Counted from the stretch's first letter, positions 7,676-15,928 are shown. The stretch: 38,988 bases of DNA from a bacterium (GCA_020047915.1 JAIFND010000215.1:1-38988); one strand, 5' to 3'. Numbers and translations are program-made. Notes: a model not told the origin generated them from the sequence alone.

Positions 7676-9775
7676 ATGAGAAGCGCCGTCCTCCTGGCTT
7701 GCGCCGCCCTCCTGCTGGCCGGTGAACCGCCTGATGCCCGTGCCCAGGCCAAGGCCTTGTGGCTGGAATCGGCCAAGGCCAGCGACGTGTGGACCTGTCT
7801 GCAGCTCGAAGCCTGGGGCCGGGATCAGCAGCCCGTGCTGCGCCTGAACCAGGTTCTTGAGGGCTCGGCCGTCTTCGGCGATCCGCTCTTCGCCTTTCCC
7901 AACCATGTCCGCGCCAGCTACGATCTCGGTGATCGCGTGGTCGTTCTCACCGATCATCGGGTACATGTGCTGGCGACCGATGGTCGGCCGCTGCAGCGCT
8001 CACAGATCCTCGCTCCGGCCAGCGAATTCCAGGACCTGTCGTGGGACGGGGCGGTCGCAGCCACCGGTCTGGCATGGCGTCATGACAGCGATCAGCCGTA
8101 TCGTCTACGTCTGGGCAGCCTGCGGGTCAGCGACGGGGCGCGGTTGCTGGAGACGGATTGGACACTGAAGGTCGGCCAGCGCTGGGATGAACGCCTGTGC
8201 GTCTCCCCGGAGGGCACGGCTGTTGTGGTGCCGATCTTCTCAAGCCAGGCGGCCCTCGGTACGCCTCGGGCGTTGTGGATAGCGCGGGCGAAAGCCGAAC
8301 TGGAGATCATCCCCAACGCCTGGTCGCCGATCGCCGTGGGACCGCAGGGGATCTGGGTGATGGCCTACATCGAAAAGACCCAGGCATTGATCCATGCCGG
8401 GAAACGTACACCGATCAGTTGGCCGACGCCCGGCCCGGGTGGCCTCGCTGCCTGCTGCATCGCCGACCGGCCGCATCTGGTGAAGACGGATGGCAGCACC
8501 GTGCCGCTGGAATCCGGTCTCGGACTAGGCAAGGGTCTGCGACTGGAATCGGTGGGAGATTATCTTGTGCTCGGCACGGGGCATGGCGCCAAGGTCATGT
8601 CGGCAGGGGATCTGCTGGGCGAGAATGCCGGGGTGGAAATCGAGCAGCCGGAGTCCGTCGCGCTGTGGCGCTGGACCGACTTGCGTGCGGATCCGGCGGC
8701 CAAGCCGTTGGCTACCTATGTCACGCCGCTCAGCCGGGCGCGTCAGTTCAGCGCTGCGCTGTGGCTGTGGGATGGGCTCACGACGGGCGTCGATATTCTC
8801 GATCTCAGCGGCGTCGCCCCGCTGCGCTCGCGCTACCTCGACGCAGCTGCCCCGGTGAAATGGGTGTGGACCTCGGCTTTTGCGACGGTTGTCATGTACG
8901 GGGAAGGGCGGCGGGCCCTGTACGACCCGGCCAAGCGCGAGATCTGGTCTGGAGTCAGCGAATCCGTGGTGGTGCAACGGCGGGATCTCGCCCTGGTCGG
9001 TCTTGCGGACAAGGAAGGGCCACGCTGGCAGTTGCATCGCCTGTCGTCACAGGCGGCCGAGCGCACCGTCGTGGATCTTGCCCTGCCTAGGCGTGAACTC
9101 GACGTCAATGTGGGCTATCGCATCCACGACTTCGCGATGGCACGGGCCGACGGCCAGTGGTGGCGGGTCGGTCTCGATGGGCAGGCCATCGACCATGGCC
9201 CCGATGAGGGGCCAGACGGTCAGGATCTGCGCCCACGCGCGTGGGGCTGCGCAGATCCATCTGGCCGGTGGTTCAGCGATGGGGCCCGCGTGTTCAGCAA
9301 GGAACTGGGTCGCCCAGTTGAGGTGGCAGGCCGGCTGGATCTGCAGGATGCCTGGCGTTTCGGTCCGACCACCATGCTGCTTGAGCAGGATCGCCGGGTG
9401 CTGGCCAGCGGTCGCAAGCGGGGTGAGTGGCAGGATCTTGGCCGGGTGCATGAGGCGGACGCCTTCGCCCTGGCCGGAACGACCGCAGTTCTCGCCGGCG
9501 GGGGCAGGCGGCAAGGTCTGCGCAGCATCCTGGCCGGTCCACGCCTGGGCGAGGTGTCCAGCGGTGACACCCAGGAGATGCCAGGTGGTCCTTGGCGGCT
9601 GGAGCGTGACGGCCGTTTCGTCGTGCCCAAGGGCAAGCAGTACCGCTGGGATGGTGAGCGGGTCGGTTTCTGGCCGGTGCGCCTGCGCAGCCCCGAGTCC
9701 TCGGGCCTGCTGGTCGTCGCGCGCTCGCTGCTCATCGAATTGACCCCCGAGGCGGCCAAGGTGATCGGGCGCTGA
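7676..9775 (+). CDS. Large secreted protein of unknown function
   Basis: A 699-residue protein beginning with a signal peptide (MRSAVLLACAALLLAGEPP, cleavage probably after DARA near residue 23). The rest is rich in short strands with recurrent Trp, Gly and Asp turns such as LRLGSLRVSDGARLLE, suggesting one or more beta-propellers, but I see no clean WD40, NHL or PQQ blade motif. No membrane segment follows the signal, so it is probably periplasmic or exported. It starts 35 bases after kdsA. A TACCAT hexamer at 7665-7670 sits five bases before the ATG and could be the -10 box of a leaderless transcript, though no good -35 box accompanies it. Confidence 0.8.
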   Translation: MRSAVLLACAALLLAGEPPDARAQAKALWLESAKASDVWTCLQLEAWGRDQQPVLRLNQVLEGSAVFGDPLFAFPNHVRASYDLGDRVVVLTDHRVHVLATDGRPLQRSQILAPASEFQDLSWDGAVAATGLAWRHDSDQPYRLRLGSLRVSDGARLLETDWTLKVGQRWDERLCVSPEGTAVVVPIFSSQAALGTPRALWIARAKAELEIIPNAWSPIAVGPQGIWVMAYIEKTQALIHAGKRTPISWPTPGPGGLAACCIADRPHLVKTDGSTVPLESGLGLGKGLRLESVGDYLVLGTGHGAKVMSAGDLLGENAGVEIEQPESVALWRWTDLRADPAAKPLATYVTPLSRARQFSAALWLWDGLTTGVDILDLSGVAPLRSRYLDAAAPVKWVWTSAFATVVMYGEGRRALYDPAKREIWSGVSESVVVQRRDLALVGLADKEGPRWQLHRLSSQAAERTVVDLALPRRELDVNVGYRIHDFAMARADGQWWRVGLDGQAIDHGPDEGPDGQDLRPRAWGCADPSGRWFSDGARVFSKELGRPVEVAGRLDLQDAWRFGPTTMLLEQDRRVLASGRKRGEWQDLGRVHEADAFALAGTTAVLAGGGRRQGLRSILAGPRLGEVSSGDTQEMPGGPWRLERDGRFVVPKGKQYRWDGERVGFWPVRLRSPESSGLLVVARSLLIELTPEAAKVIGR

Positions 9776-9788
9776 ACCGTGATTCCTC

Positions 9789-9937
9789 CGTTCGATGTTC
9801 GGCGTTCGACGTTCGGCGTTTGAGAAAGTGAAGTTACATGATTCGTCGGGTTCACCATCTGGGTGACATTGTACAGATGCCGGAATCATGGATATCCTCT
9901 GCGGGACACCGAACGTCGAACGCCGAACGTCGAACCC
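9789..9937. repeat. Heptamer inverted-repeat element, copy 1
   Basis: The left arm (9789-9821) is built of GTTCGGC-type heptamers; the right arm (9909-9937) is the reverse-complement type (GAACGTC/GAACGCC). The core carries TTACATG, then CGGGTTCACC, then CTCTGCGGG. The same order of short motifs occurs in copy 2 (12244-12382). The right arm continues into an 87-base tandem duplication. The gene-free stretch 9776-10082 consists of this element, the duplication and little else. Confidence 0.85.
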
Positions 9938-10073
9938 AAAGGAGCAATGCAGGCTGAACGGGTTGCGCAGCGCGTCCTGCGCCGAGTGCGGGACACCGAA
10001 CGTCGAACGCCGAACGTCGAACCCAAAGGAGCAATGCAGGCTGAACGGGTTGCGCCGCGCGTCCTGCGCCGAG
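9900..10073 (+). repeat. 87-base tandem direct duplication
   Basis: Bases 9900-9986 are repeated at 9987-10073 with a single mismatch (in the GCGC[A/C]GCGCG stretch). Each unit holds the heptamer arm (GAACGTC GAACGCC GAACGTC), the sequence AAAGGAGCAATGCAGGCTG and a GC-rich tail. The unit is 29 codons long, so an open frame runs through both copies into the TrmO gene, but that stretch is repeat-derived. Confidence 0.9.
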
Positions 10074-10082
10074 CCTGCCGCC

Positions 10083-10646
10083 ATGTCCGGACCGATCCCC
10101 GCCAGCGCGGGCGGCGAATTGCCGCGCTACGACCTGCCCGCCGACGCCGCCTACAGCCTGCGTCCGATCGGGGTGGTGCGTTCGGCGTGGAAGATGCGTC
10201 CGGAGGCGCCGCGTCAGGGCACCATCGATCCGGACGCCATGGCTTGCATCGTGCTGCGGCCGGGGCTGCAGAACGCGCTCAAGGATCTGGCCGGTTTCGA
10301 CCGCCTGTGGGTGCTGGCGTGGTTCCATTGGACGCGCGGCTGGAACCAGCAACTGGTGCCGCCACGCGACCGGGTGAAGCGCGGCGTCTTCGCCACGCGC
10401 AGTCCCGACCGGCCGAATCCGCTCGGCCTCTCCTGCGTGGCGATCGTACGCATCCACGGTTGCCGCATCTGGGTGCGCGGCCACGATCTGCTCGACGGCA
10501 CGCCGGTCCTCGACCTCAAACCCTATATCAGCGATTACGACGCCTTTCCCGGCGCGGCGCGCGGTTGGCTGGACGGGCTTACGGCGCCGGGGCCGGATCA
10601 TCGGCTGCCAGAGCCGCCGTCAGCGCGCCGCGCGCCGCGCGGTTAA
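10083..10646 (+). CDS. TrmO-like tRNA (t6A37) N6-methyltransferase
   Basis: About 187 residues from the ATG at 10083. The TsaA/TrmO fold uses S-adenosylmethionine to methylate N6-threonylcarbamoyladenosine at position 37 of some tRNAs. Family blocks: IGVVRSAW near the N-terminus, an LWVLAWFHW strand, KRGVFATRSPDRPNPLGLS (the most conserved segment), and DLLDGTPVLDLKPYISDYD near the C-terminus. The frame is open upstream to 9888, but that part is the translated 87-base duplication, so I start at 10083, where the family sequence begins. No Shine-Dalgarno is visible. The 3' end overlaps the convergent O-antigen-ligase-like gene by 68 bases. A few TsaA-domain proteins have other roles, so I give no gene symbol. 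Confidence 0.85.
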   Translation: MSGPIPASAGGELPRYDLPADAAYSLRPIGVVRSAWKMRPEAPRQGTIDPDAMACIVLRPGLQNALKDLAGFDRLWVLAWFHWTRGWNQQLVPPRDRVKRGVFATRSPDRPNPLGLSCVAIVRIHGCRIWVRGHDLLDGTPVLDLKPYISDYDAFPGAARGWLDGLTAPGPDHRLPEPPSARRAPRG

Positions 10647-12231
10647 CCGGATTCTCGGGAATGGCAGCGAGGAGCGCCGTCGCCCGCTGACGGGCGCGGG
10701 CCTCGGCGGCGGCGAGATCGGGTGAGCCGGCCCCGGCCAGACGCATGCGCGCTGCCAGGCGCAACGCCTCGGCATCGACCGGCAGGCGGTCGAGGTGACC
10801 GGCCAGGCAGGCCGCCGCTTCCTGCCGCTGTCCGCTCATTCCGAGGGCTCGGGCGCGTTGCAGATCCACCTGATCGAGCGGGCCGAGGCGCTCGCGCAGG
10901 CGGGTGAACTCCGCCAGCCGCGTTTCGCCGGTGGCGTTCTCGAGGCGGTGCGCCGCCCGTGTCTCGATCGAGGTCGCATTGCCGCCATCGCCGGCCAGTT
11001 CGCGTCCGATGAGAGCGGCCAGCATCAGTGCGGGCAGAACCGCCAACCACGACAGACGCGGCGACGGCAGAATGCGGGTATCGCCAGAGCGCCACGACAC
11101 TGCCGCGAGCAGTGCCGTGCCCAGCAGGCCGCCCGGCGTCGCGAGGTGGCTTTCGACCAGGGCCAGGGCCGCCCACGCCGCCCACGCCGCGAGCAGCGCA
11201 GCGGCCTGCGCTTCACCGCGCCGCCGCCACAGCGGGGCGATGGTCGCCCACAGCGCCCATGCCAGCAGGCCGGCCAGCACCAGCCCGCCGTCGAGCAGGA
11301 TCTGCAGCGGTTCGCTGTGCGCGTGTTCGGCGTAGCTCGGTACGCTCAGCCAGGCGGCGGCGAAGGAGGGCTGTTCGGGCAGCACAGCGATGGCCGAGGC
11401 CGTGCCGTGACCGATGGCAGCGGCAGGTCCGGCCAAGGCTTCGAGGGCTGCGTTCCAGATGTGCACGCGGAAAGCCGAGCCGGCGCCGAGCCGACCGGGA
11501 TCGCCGACCCCGGCGATGGCGGCGAGCCACGCCGCGAGCAGCAGCGCCGCCCCGCCAACGATCAGCGGCAACTGCCATCGCGAGGGCAGGCGTAGGACCA
11601 GTGCTGTGGCCAGGGCGACGCCGCCACCCAGCCAGATCGCGCGGTTGGGATCGCCGCCGAGGTGACCGCCAGCGAGCAGTCCGCCGACCCCGCCCGCCGC
11701 CAGCGCAAACACCCACCAGCGCGCCCCGCCACCGTGCAGGAAGCGGGTCAGGCCGATCGCCACCAGCGGCAGCGCAGCGCCGACCGCGAAGTTCACATTG
11801 CCGAAGGGTGCTTCCTGGCCGAGGGCGAGGCTGACACCGAGCCCGGTCTGGGTGGCGGCGGTCAGCGCCAGGATGCCGAGGCCGGCGATCGCCAGGGCCG
11901 CTTCATGCGGGCCGTCATCGCGCGCCAGCCACCAGGCGCAGCCGAGTGCCGCGGTGAAGGCGGCGCAGCGTTCGACCAGCCACAGCAGGCCGAGTTCCGG
12001 CACCGGCGTCCACGCCAGGCTGGCGGCCTGCCAGGCGAGGGCGAGGAGCAGCGGCAGCGCGGCGCGCGGCACGGCGGTCAGACGGACGGCCAGAAAGCAG
12101 CCGACGACGAGCAGTAGCGCCGCCGACCGCCCCGGCTGCACCCCGGGATTCAGCCCACCCGCCCACCAGTACAGCCAGCAGCCGGGTAGCAGCAGGAGCG
12201 GAAGACAGGCGAGGACAGATCGCCTGTTCAA
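10579..12231 (-). CDS. O-antigen ligase/polymerase-like membrane protein
   Basis: A 550-residue polytopic inner-membrane protein with about ten or more hydrophobic segments in the first 400 residues. The diagnostic part is the periplasmic loop with SYAEHAHSEPLQILLDGG, the H-x-H-[SN]-E-x-L-Q pattern of the Wzy_C/WaaL family, followed by more spans. Such proteins polymerise O-antigen units or ligate them to lipid A-core, and other members glycosylate pilins. The last 150 residues are soluble and helical with repeats like DLQRARALGMSGQRQEAAACL, so a TPR-type tail is likely. The start codon would be TTG at 12231; no ATG lies nearby. kdsA 3 kb away fits an LPS context. Confidence 0.8.
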   Translation of the reverse strand: MNRRSVLACLPLLLLPGCWLYWWAGGLNPGVQPGRSAALLLVVGCFLAVRLTAVPRAALPLLLALAWQAASLAWTPVPELGLLWLVERCAAFTAALGCAWWLARDDGPHEAALAIAGLGILALTAATQTGLGVSLALGQEAPFGNVNFAVGAALPLVAIGLTRFLHGGGARWWVFALAAGGVGGLLAGGHLGGDPNRAIWLGGGVALATALVLRLPSRWQLPLIVGGAALLLAAWLAAIAGVGDPGRLGAGSAFRVHIWNAALEALAGPAAAIGHGTASAIAVLPEQPSFAAAWLSVPSYAEHAHSEPLQILLDGGLVLAGLLAWALWATIAPLWRRRGEAQAAALLAAWAAWAALALVESHLATPGGLLGTALLAAVSWRSGDTRILPSPRLSWLAVLPALMLAALIGRELAGDGGNATSIETRAAHRLENATGETRLAEFTRLRERLGPLDQVDLQRARALGMSGQRQEAAACLAGHLDRLPVDAEALRLAARMRLAGAGSPDLAAAEARARQRATALLAAIPENPVNRAARGALTAALAADDPAPAP

Positions 12232-12243
12232 CCTTGTTTTCCC

Positions 12244-12382
12244 CGTTCGGCGTTCGGCGTTCGGCGTTCGGCGTTGGCGGCAGTGTGGCTACATGGGCAG
12301 CCGGATTCACCTACGGGAAACCAAGCCAGGCTCAGGGAGCGCCTCTGCGGAACGGCGAACGGCGAACGTCGAACGTCGAACC
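12244..12382. repeat. Heptamer inverted-repeat element, copy 2
   Basis: Left arm 12244-12277 is CGTTCGG-type heptamers. Right arm 12349-12382 is GAACGGC/GAACGTC heptamers. The core reads GGCTACATG, then CGGATTCACC, then CTCTGCGG before the right arm, and AAGGGGCAATGCGGCT follows it. These match, in order, the core and 3' flank of copy 1 (AAAGGAGCAATGC). The element fills the gap between the AAA+ gene stop and the O-antigen-ligase-like start. Confidence 0.85.
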
Positions 12383-12400
12383 TTAAGGGGCAATGCGGCT

Positions 12401-14083
12401 TCACCGGAACGCCTCCGGCACGAAGGCCGCATCGCTGGCCTCGTTCACCGCCAGGCCGATCTGGAACTGCATGACATCCTTGGGGACCGGCGGGCGCCAG
12501 TCCTTGAGGCAGGCTTCGAGGGCGGCGATCGGCTCTAGCTGCTCGACGCGGTGCACGCGGTAGGCCTTCACCGCCAGCGCCTCGGCGGCGCCCGGCGTGA
12601 GCCAGATCGGAATCAGGATGCGCTGCTCGGTGGTCGGCGTCTCGGGCAGGACCAGGCCACGACGCTTGCACAGCGAGCGGATCAGCGCCCAGCTTTCATC
12701 GGCGGTGGCGGTGGGCAGCAGGGGGATCTTCACATCGACGCGCCCCGGGCGCTTGAGATCGACCTCGATCAGGTCGGGACGGCTGCTGGCGAGGATCCAC
12801 ACCACTTTGCCGCGGTTCTTCGTCTCGCTCATCTCCTGGGCGAGCATGGCATAGACCCGGCCGCCGATGCCGCCGTCGTTGCCGCCCGCGTCGCGCTTGC
12901 CCAGCGACTGGTCAGCCTCATCGACGAAGACATAGCAACGGCCGAGCGCGCGCACCAGGCGGAAGATCTTCTCGAGGTTGCCCTCGGTCGAGCCGACCCA
13001 CTTGTCGCGGAAGTTCTTGAGCTTCACCACCGGCACGCCGGCCTCGCCGGCCAGGCATTCGACGGTGTAGGTCTTGCCGGTGCCGACCGGCCCGCAGATC
13101 AGGTAGCCCATCGGCAGGGCCTGCAGGTCGTCCTTGCGCCACAGTGCGAGGTCCTGGCGCAGCCATGCCTTGACGCGTTCCATGCCGGCGAGGTCGTCGA
13201 GCGTCTTCTTCGATTCGATGAATTCGATCAGGCCACCGGCGTCGGCCTCGATCAGGCGCTTCTTCACATCGCCCAGGTCGCGCTCGGTGATCGGCTCGCT
13301 GCGGTGCTGGCGGGTGCGCACCAGGCTGTCCACCGAGGCCAGGGTGGCGCCGGCGAGGGCGCGGGCCGGGCGCGCCAGATCGCCGGCGAAGGGGGCCAGA
13401 GCCAGTGGACAGGCGCGGGTCAGCTCGCGCAGCGCACCTTCGATGGCCGTCGCGTCGGGCAGCGGCACCTGGACGACGCGGGCGCGGGGGTTCGTCGCGA
13501 CCAGTTGGTGCAGATCGGACAGCGCCTCGGTGACCAGGAAGGTGGCGAGGCTGTGGGCCGACAGCAGGCCGTCGCTGGCCCAGTCGCGCATCAGCACCGC
13601 GACCGCGGCGATGTCGGCGCTGCTCCAGCCCTGGGTCGCCGGGGCGACGAGTTGCACGCCCGAGACGACATAGGCGACCTGCACCGTCTTCTGGCCGAGC
13701 TGCGCCAGGTTCGCGGTGTAGCGGGCATAGTGGGTCAGCCATTCGACCGCGGCGCGCGGCTGCTTGGGCAGGTTCTGGTCCTGCTTCCAGTGCGGCCAGT
13801 TCTCGAAGGCGGCACCGCCCTTGGCCACACGCACGCCATTGCCGACATCGTAGGTCAGCACGACATCGAAGCGCGACAGCAGGCTGCTGACCAGGTAATC
13901 GACCAGCGTGCCGCTTTCGACCGTGGCGCCCTTGGGCACGCCGAAGCGGTCAGCGACGTTGCCGTGCAGGATGAACTGGCTGCACGAACCGCTTTCGTAG
14001 CCGAGGGCGATCTCCTCGGCCCAGGCCGGGCGCGGCGGACGCGGCGGGGTGGCAGGCTGGCGGGGGGCGATGGCGTCGGTCAT
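12401..14083 (-). CDS. AAA+ ATPase of the CDC48/Vps4/Ycf46 type
   Basis: A 560-residue soluble protein. The C-terminal AAA+ module is intact: Walker A GPVGTGKT (331-338), an aromatic-pore-like segment KWVGSTEGN (361-369), Walker B CYVFVDEAD with Asp-Glu at 388-389, and an arginine-finger segment RPGRVD (445-450). The N-terminal 280 residues look like a degenerate first AAA domain, as in Ycf46-type proteins, without a usable Walker A. These enzymes thread or remodel proteins with ATP. The two genes upstream on the same strand encode a coiled-coil membrane protein and PspA. Since PspA belongs to the ESCRT-III superfamily, a Vps4-like remodelling role is an attractive inference. The gap to the upstream gene is 132 bases and holds a repeat element, so one transcript is not certain. 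Confidence 0.88.
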   Translation of the reverse strand: MTDAIAPRQPATPPRPPRPAWAEEIALGYESGSCSQFILHGNVADRFGVPKGATVESGTLVDYLVSSLLSRFDVVLTYDVGNGVRVAKGGAAFENWPHWKQDQNLPKQPRAAVEWLTHYARYTANLAQLGQKTVQVAYVVSGVQLVAPATQGWSSADIAAVAVLMRDWASDGLLSAHSLATFLVTEALSDLHQLVATNPRARVVQVPLPDATAIEGALRELTRACPLALAPFAGDLARPARALAGATLASVDSLVRTRQHRSEPITERDLGDVKKRLIEADAGGLIEFIESKKTLDDLAGMERVKAWLRQDLALWRKDDLQALPMGYLICGPVGTGKTYTVECLAGEAGVPVVKLKNFRDKWVGSTEGNLEKIFRLVRALGRCYVFVDEADQSLGKRDAGGNDGGIGGRVYAMLAQEMSETKNRGKVVWILASSRPDLIEVDLKRPGRVDVKIPLLPTATADESWALIRSLCKRRGLVLPETPTTEQRILIPIWLTPGAAEALAVKAYRVHRVEQLEPIAALEACLKDWRPPVPKDVMQFQIGLAVNEASDAAFVPEAFR

Positions 14084-14098
14084 GGGGTTCTCATCGCA

Positions 14099-14210
14099 GG
14101 TTCGGTGTTCGGTGTTCGACGTTCGGCGTTCCGCAGGGCTGCGCGGTGAAACGGAATCGCCGTGTAGTCAGGGCTCGGAACGCCGAACGCCGAACGTCGA
14201 ACACCGAACC
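14099..14210. repeat. Heptamer inverted-repeat element, copy 3 (inverted)
   Basis: Arms 14099-14132 and 14177-14210 are each 34 bases and mutually inverted (GTTCGGT/GTTCGAC/GTTCGGC heptamers, with one heptad shifted). Read on the minus strand, the core gives GACTACACGG, then TTCACCG, then CCCTGCGG before the second arm. This parallels copy 2 (GCTACATG, TTCACC, CTCTGCGG), so this copy is inserted in opposite orientation. It lies between the coiled-coil membrane protein stop and the AAA+ start. Confidence 0.85.
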
Positions 14211-14215
14211 CGCCA

Positions 14216-15028
14216 TCACGCCCCCACCCCTCCGCGCCTCCGCGCCTCCGCGTGAGCCGATTCGAGGTCCGCAATGTCCGGCGCCGCCGCGCCGTAGTCG
14301 AGCAGGCCCGAGGCGAGTTCGACGTCGCTGGCGATGGTCACCGGCTGGCCCTGGATCGAGGCGTTCTCGCGCGCCAGCTCGACCTGGGCTTCGATGCGCG
14401 CGCGGTCGGCGGCGATCTCGGCGAGGTTGCGCAGGCGCTGGTCACGGTTGGCCAGACGCCGTGACAGGATCTCGCGCGTCGCCTGCTTGCTTTCGCGCAC
14501 GCCATCGGTCGGTGCGCTGGCGATCTCGCTGTCGAGCACCGTAATGCGCTCGCGGATCGATGATTCCGGCTCGTCCCATTCGCCGCTTTGCAGGTTGGCC
14601 TCGGCGACCAGCAGCTTGAGATAGGTCCAGCGCAGCCGGGCCAAGGCGTCGCGGTTGCCCTCAAGGACGAAGGATTCTGCATGCGCTGACTGCTGCAGCT
14701 CCAGCACCCGGGCGCAGCCGGCCTCGACCTTGGCCAGGGCCTTGCGCGCCGGGGCGGTGAGGCGATCCAGCAGCGCCTTCTCACGGGCCGTCGCGTCGGC
14801 GGCGACGCGCGGCGCCGTCTCCAGCGCATCGACGACATTGCGGAAACGCTGGTTGGACACCAGCAGCCAGAGATAGCCCAGTTCGAGTCCGGCGCCGAGA
14901 AACCAGATCCCCGGGTTGATGAATCCGAGGATGCCTACCGCCGCCACCGCGACGAGGTTGAGCGGCACCGCCCCCAGGCCGGGCACATGCGGGCGGGCGA
15001 GGAAGGCGGCCTTCAGATACCGCCACAC
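14216..15028 (-). CDS. Membrane-anchored coiled-coil protein next to PspA
   Basis: A 270-residue protein. Two close hydrophobic segments near residues 20-57 (LNLVAVAAVGILGFI and IWFLGAGLELGYLWLLV) form a hairpin anchor. The rest is long charged helices (about 60-245), probably coiled coil and cytosolic. I recognise no named family. It starts with GTG at 15028, six bases after the PspA stop, so translation is probably coupled. An anchored helical partner of PspA is the natural reading, as PspB/PspC or LiaF-type proteins serve in other Psp systems, but the sequence is not PspB or PspC. The last codons run through CTCCGCGCC word repeats, so the C-terminus may be repeat-derived. Confidence 0.75.
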   Translation of the reverse strand: MWRYLKAAFLARPHVPGLGAVPLNLVAVAAVGILGFINPGIWFLGAGLELGYLWLLVSNQRFRNVVDALETAPRVAADATAREKALLDRLTAPARKALAKVEAGCARVLELQQSAHAESFVLEGNRDALARLRWTYLKLLVAEANLQSGEWDEPESSIRERITVLDSEIASAPTDGVRESKQATREILSRRLANRDQRLRNLAEIAADRARIEAQVELARENASIQGQPVTIASDVELASGLLDYGAAAPDIADLESAHAEARRRGGVGA

Positions 15029-15034
15029 GGCCGA

Positions 15035-15805
15035 TCAGCCCATCGTCTTCTGCGGCGCGGCCGCCGGGGCGGATTCGGCCAGCGGGTCGGCGCTCGTGCT
15101 CGCGGCGGCAGGGCTGGGCGCGATGGCCAGGCCCTCTTTCGCGGCGAAGTCGGCCAGGGCCTGGTCAGCCAGGGCCTCCTGCTCGGCCTCCTTGATCTTG
15201 AACTCGTCGGTGTTCAGCGAGTCGCGCGCCAGGCGGGCGCGGCCGGCGGCCTTGTTGCGCTCCTCCTCGACCATCTCCTGCAGGCGGTTGAGCGTGTCAC
15301 CGCTGCCACCGACGGTGGTGATCATGCCGGCCGCCATCTCGTTGAGCTCGGCCATCGCCTTCTTCATCTTCATGTCGTCGATCGAGCTCTTGAGCGACTC
15401 GATCTTGGCCTTGGCCTGCGCCATCGACACGTCGCGCGCCTTGACCAGCTCCTTGTAGGTCTTCTCGGCGTCGGCGAGCTGGCGGCGGTTCTCCTCCAGT
15501 TCGCGCGAGGTGGTCTGCAGGCGCAGGGCGTAGTTGCCGGCCGCGCCGCGGTTGCCCGCCTTGAGGTGGGCGGCGGCCTTGGCGCGCAGATCGCGCTCCT
15601 CGACCTCCAGCTTCTTCACCTGGCTCATCAGCTTCTCGCATAACCCGGCATGGCTGGCGAGGCCCTGATTGAACTGGCCGATCTGCTTGCGCAGATTCTC
15701 CTTCTCGACTTCCAGCAGCGCTTCGGGATTGCGGCGTTCCATGCCGCTGACGAAGAGGCTGGCGAAGCCCTTGAAGAGGTTGCCGATGCGGGCGAAGAGG
15801 GACAT
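15035..15805 (-). CDS. PspA/IM30 (Vipp1) family protein
   Basis: A 256-residue peripheral membrane protein. It begins MSLFARIGNLFKGFASLF, the amphipathic helix that senses stressed membrane. Long coiled helices follow (residues about 25-200) with typical PspA sequence such as NPEALLEVEKENLR and ARLARDSLN, then an Ala/Pro-rich tail. PspA and Vipp1 form ESCRT-III-like rings and rods that stabilise or remodel membranes. The frame is open upstream to 15916, but the ATG at 15805 gives the canonical N-terminus and has GGAG about six bases upstream. A good promoter lies just ahead. It heads the PspA - coiled-coil membrane protein - AAA+ set. Confidence 0.92.
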   Translation of the reverse strand: MSLFARIGNLFKGFASLFVSGMERRNPEALLEVEKENLRKQIGQFNQGLASHAGLCEKLMSQVKKLEVEERDLRAKAAAHLKAGNRGAAGNYALRLQTTSRELEENRRQLADAEKTYKELVKARDVSMAQAKAKIESLKSSIDDMKMKKAMAELNEMAAGMITTVGGSGDTLNRLQEMVEEERNKAAGRARLARDSLNTDEFKIKEAEQEALADQALADFAAKEGLAIAPSPAAASTSADPLAESAPAAAPQKTMG

Positions 15806-15826
15806 GGGCGGCTCCGGATGGCCCCG

Positions 15827-15855
15827 GTGATAACGCGACCCCGACCGCTGGTCAA
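15827..15855 (-). promoter_or_regulatory. Candidate sigma70-type promoter for the pspA-like gene
   Basis: On the minus strand, TTGACC (15855-15850) and TATCAC (15832-15827) are separated by exactly 17 bases. This predicts a start near 15820 and a leader of about 15 bases containing GGAG before the ATG at 15805. It would make pspA the first gene of its own transcript, separate from the FHA-PfkB-S4 set upstream. No sigma54 GG-N10-GC motif is evident. Confidence 0.55.
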
Positions 15856-15928
15856 AGGCCATCGGTGTCCGGCGGACGGACGTGGTTGGACCATCACCCC
15901 GACCGGGCGACGGCACGATCGCCAGGGA

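Noticed and set aside
9888-10082. N-terminal extension of the TrmO-like protein
   Set aside because: It is the translation of the 87-base duplication and heptamer arms; the family sequence starts at the ATG at 10083.
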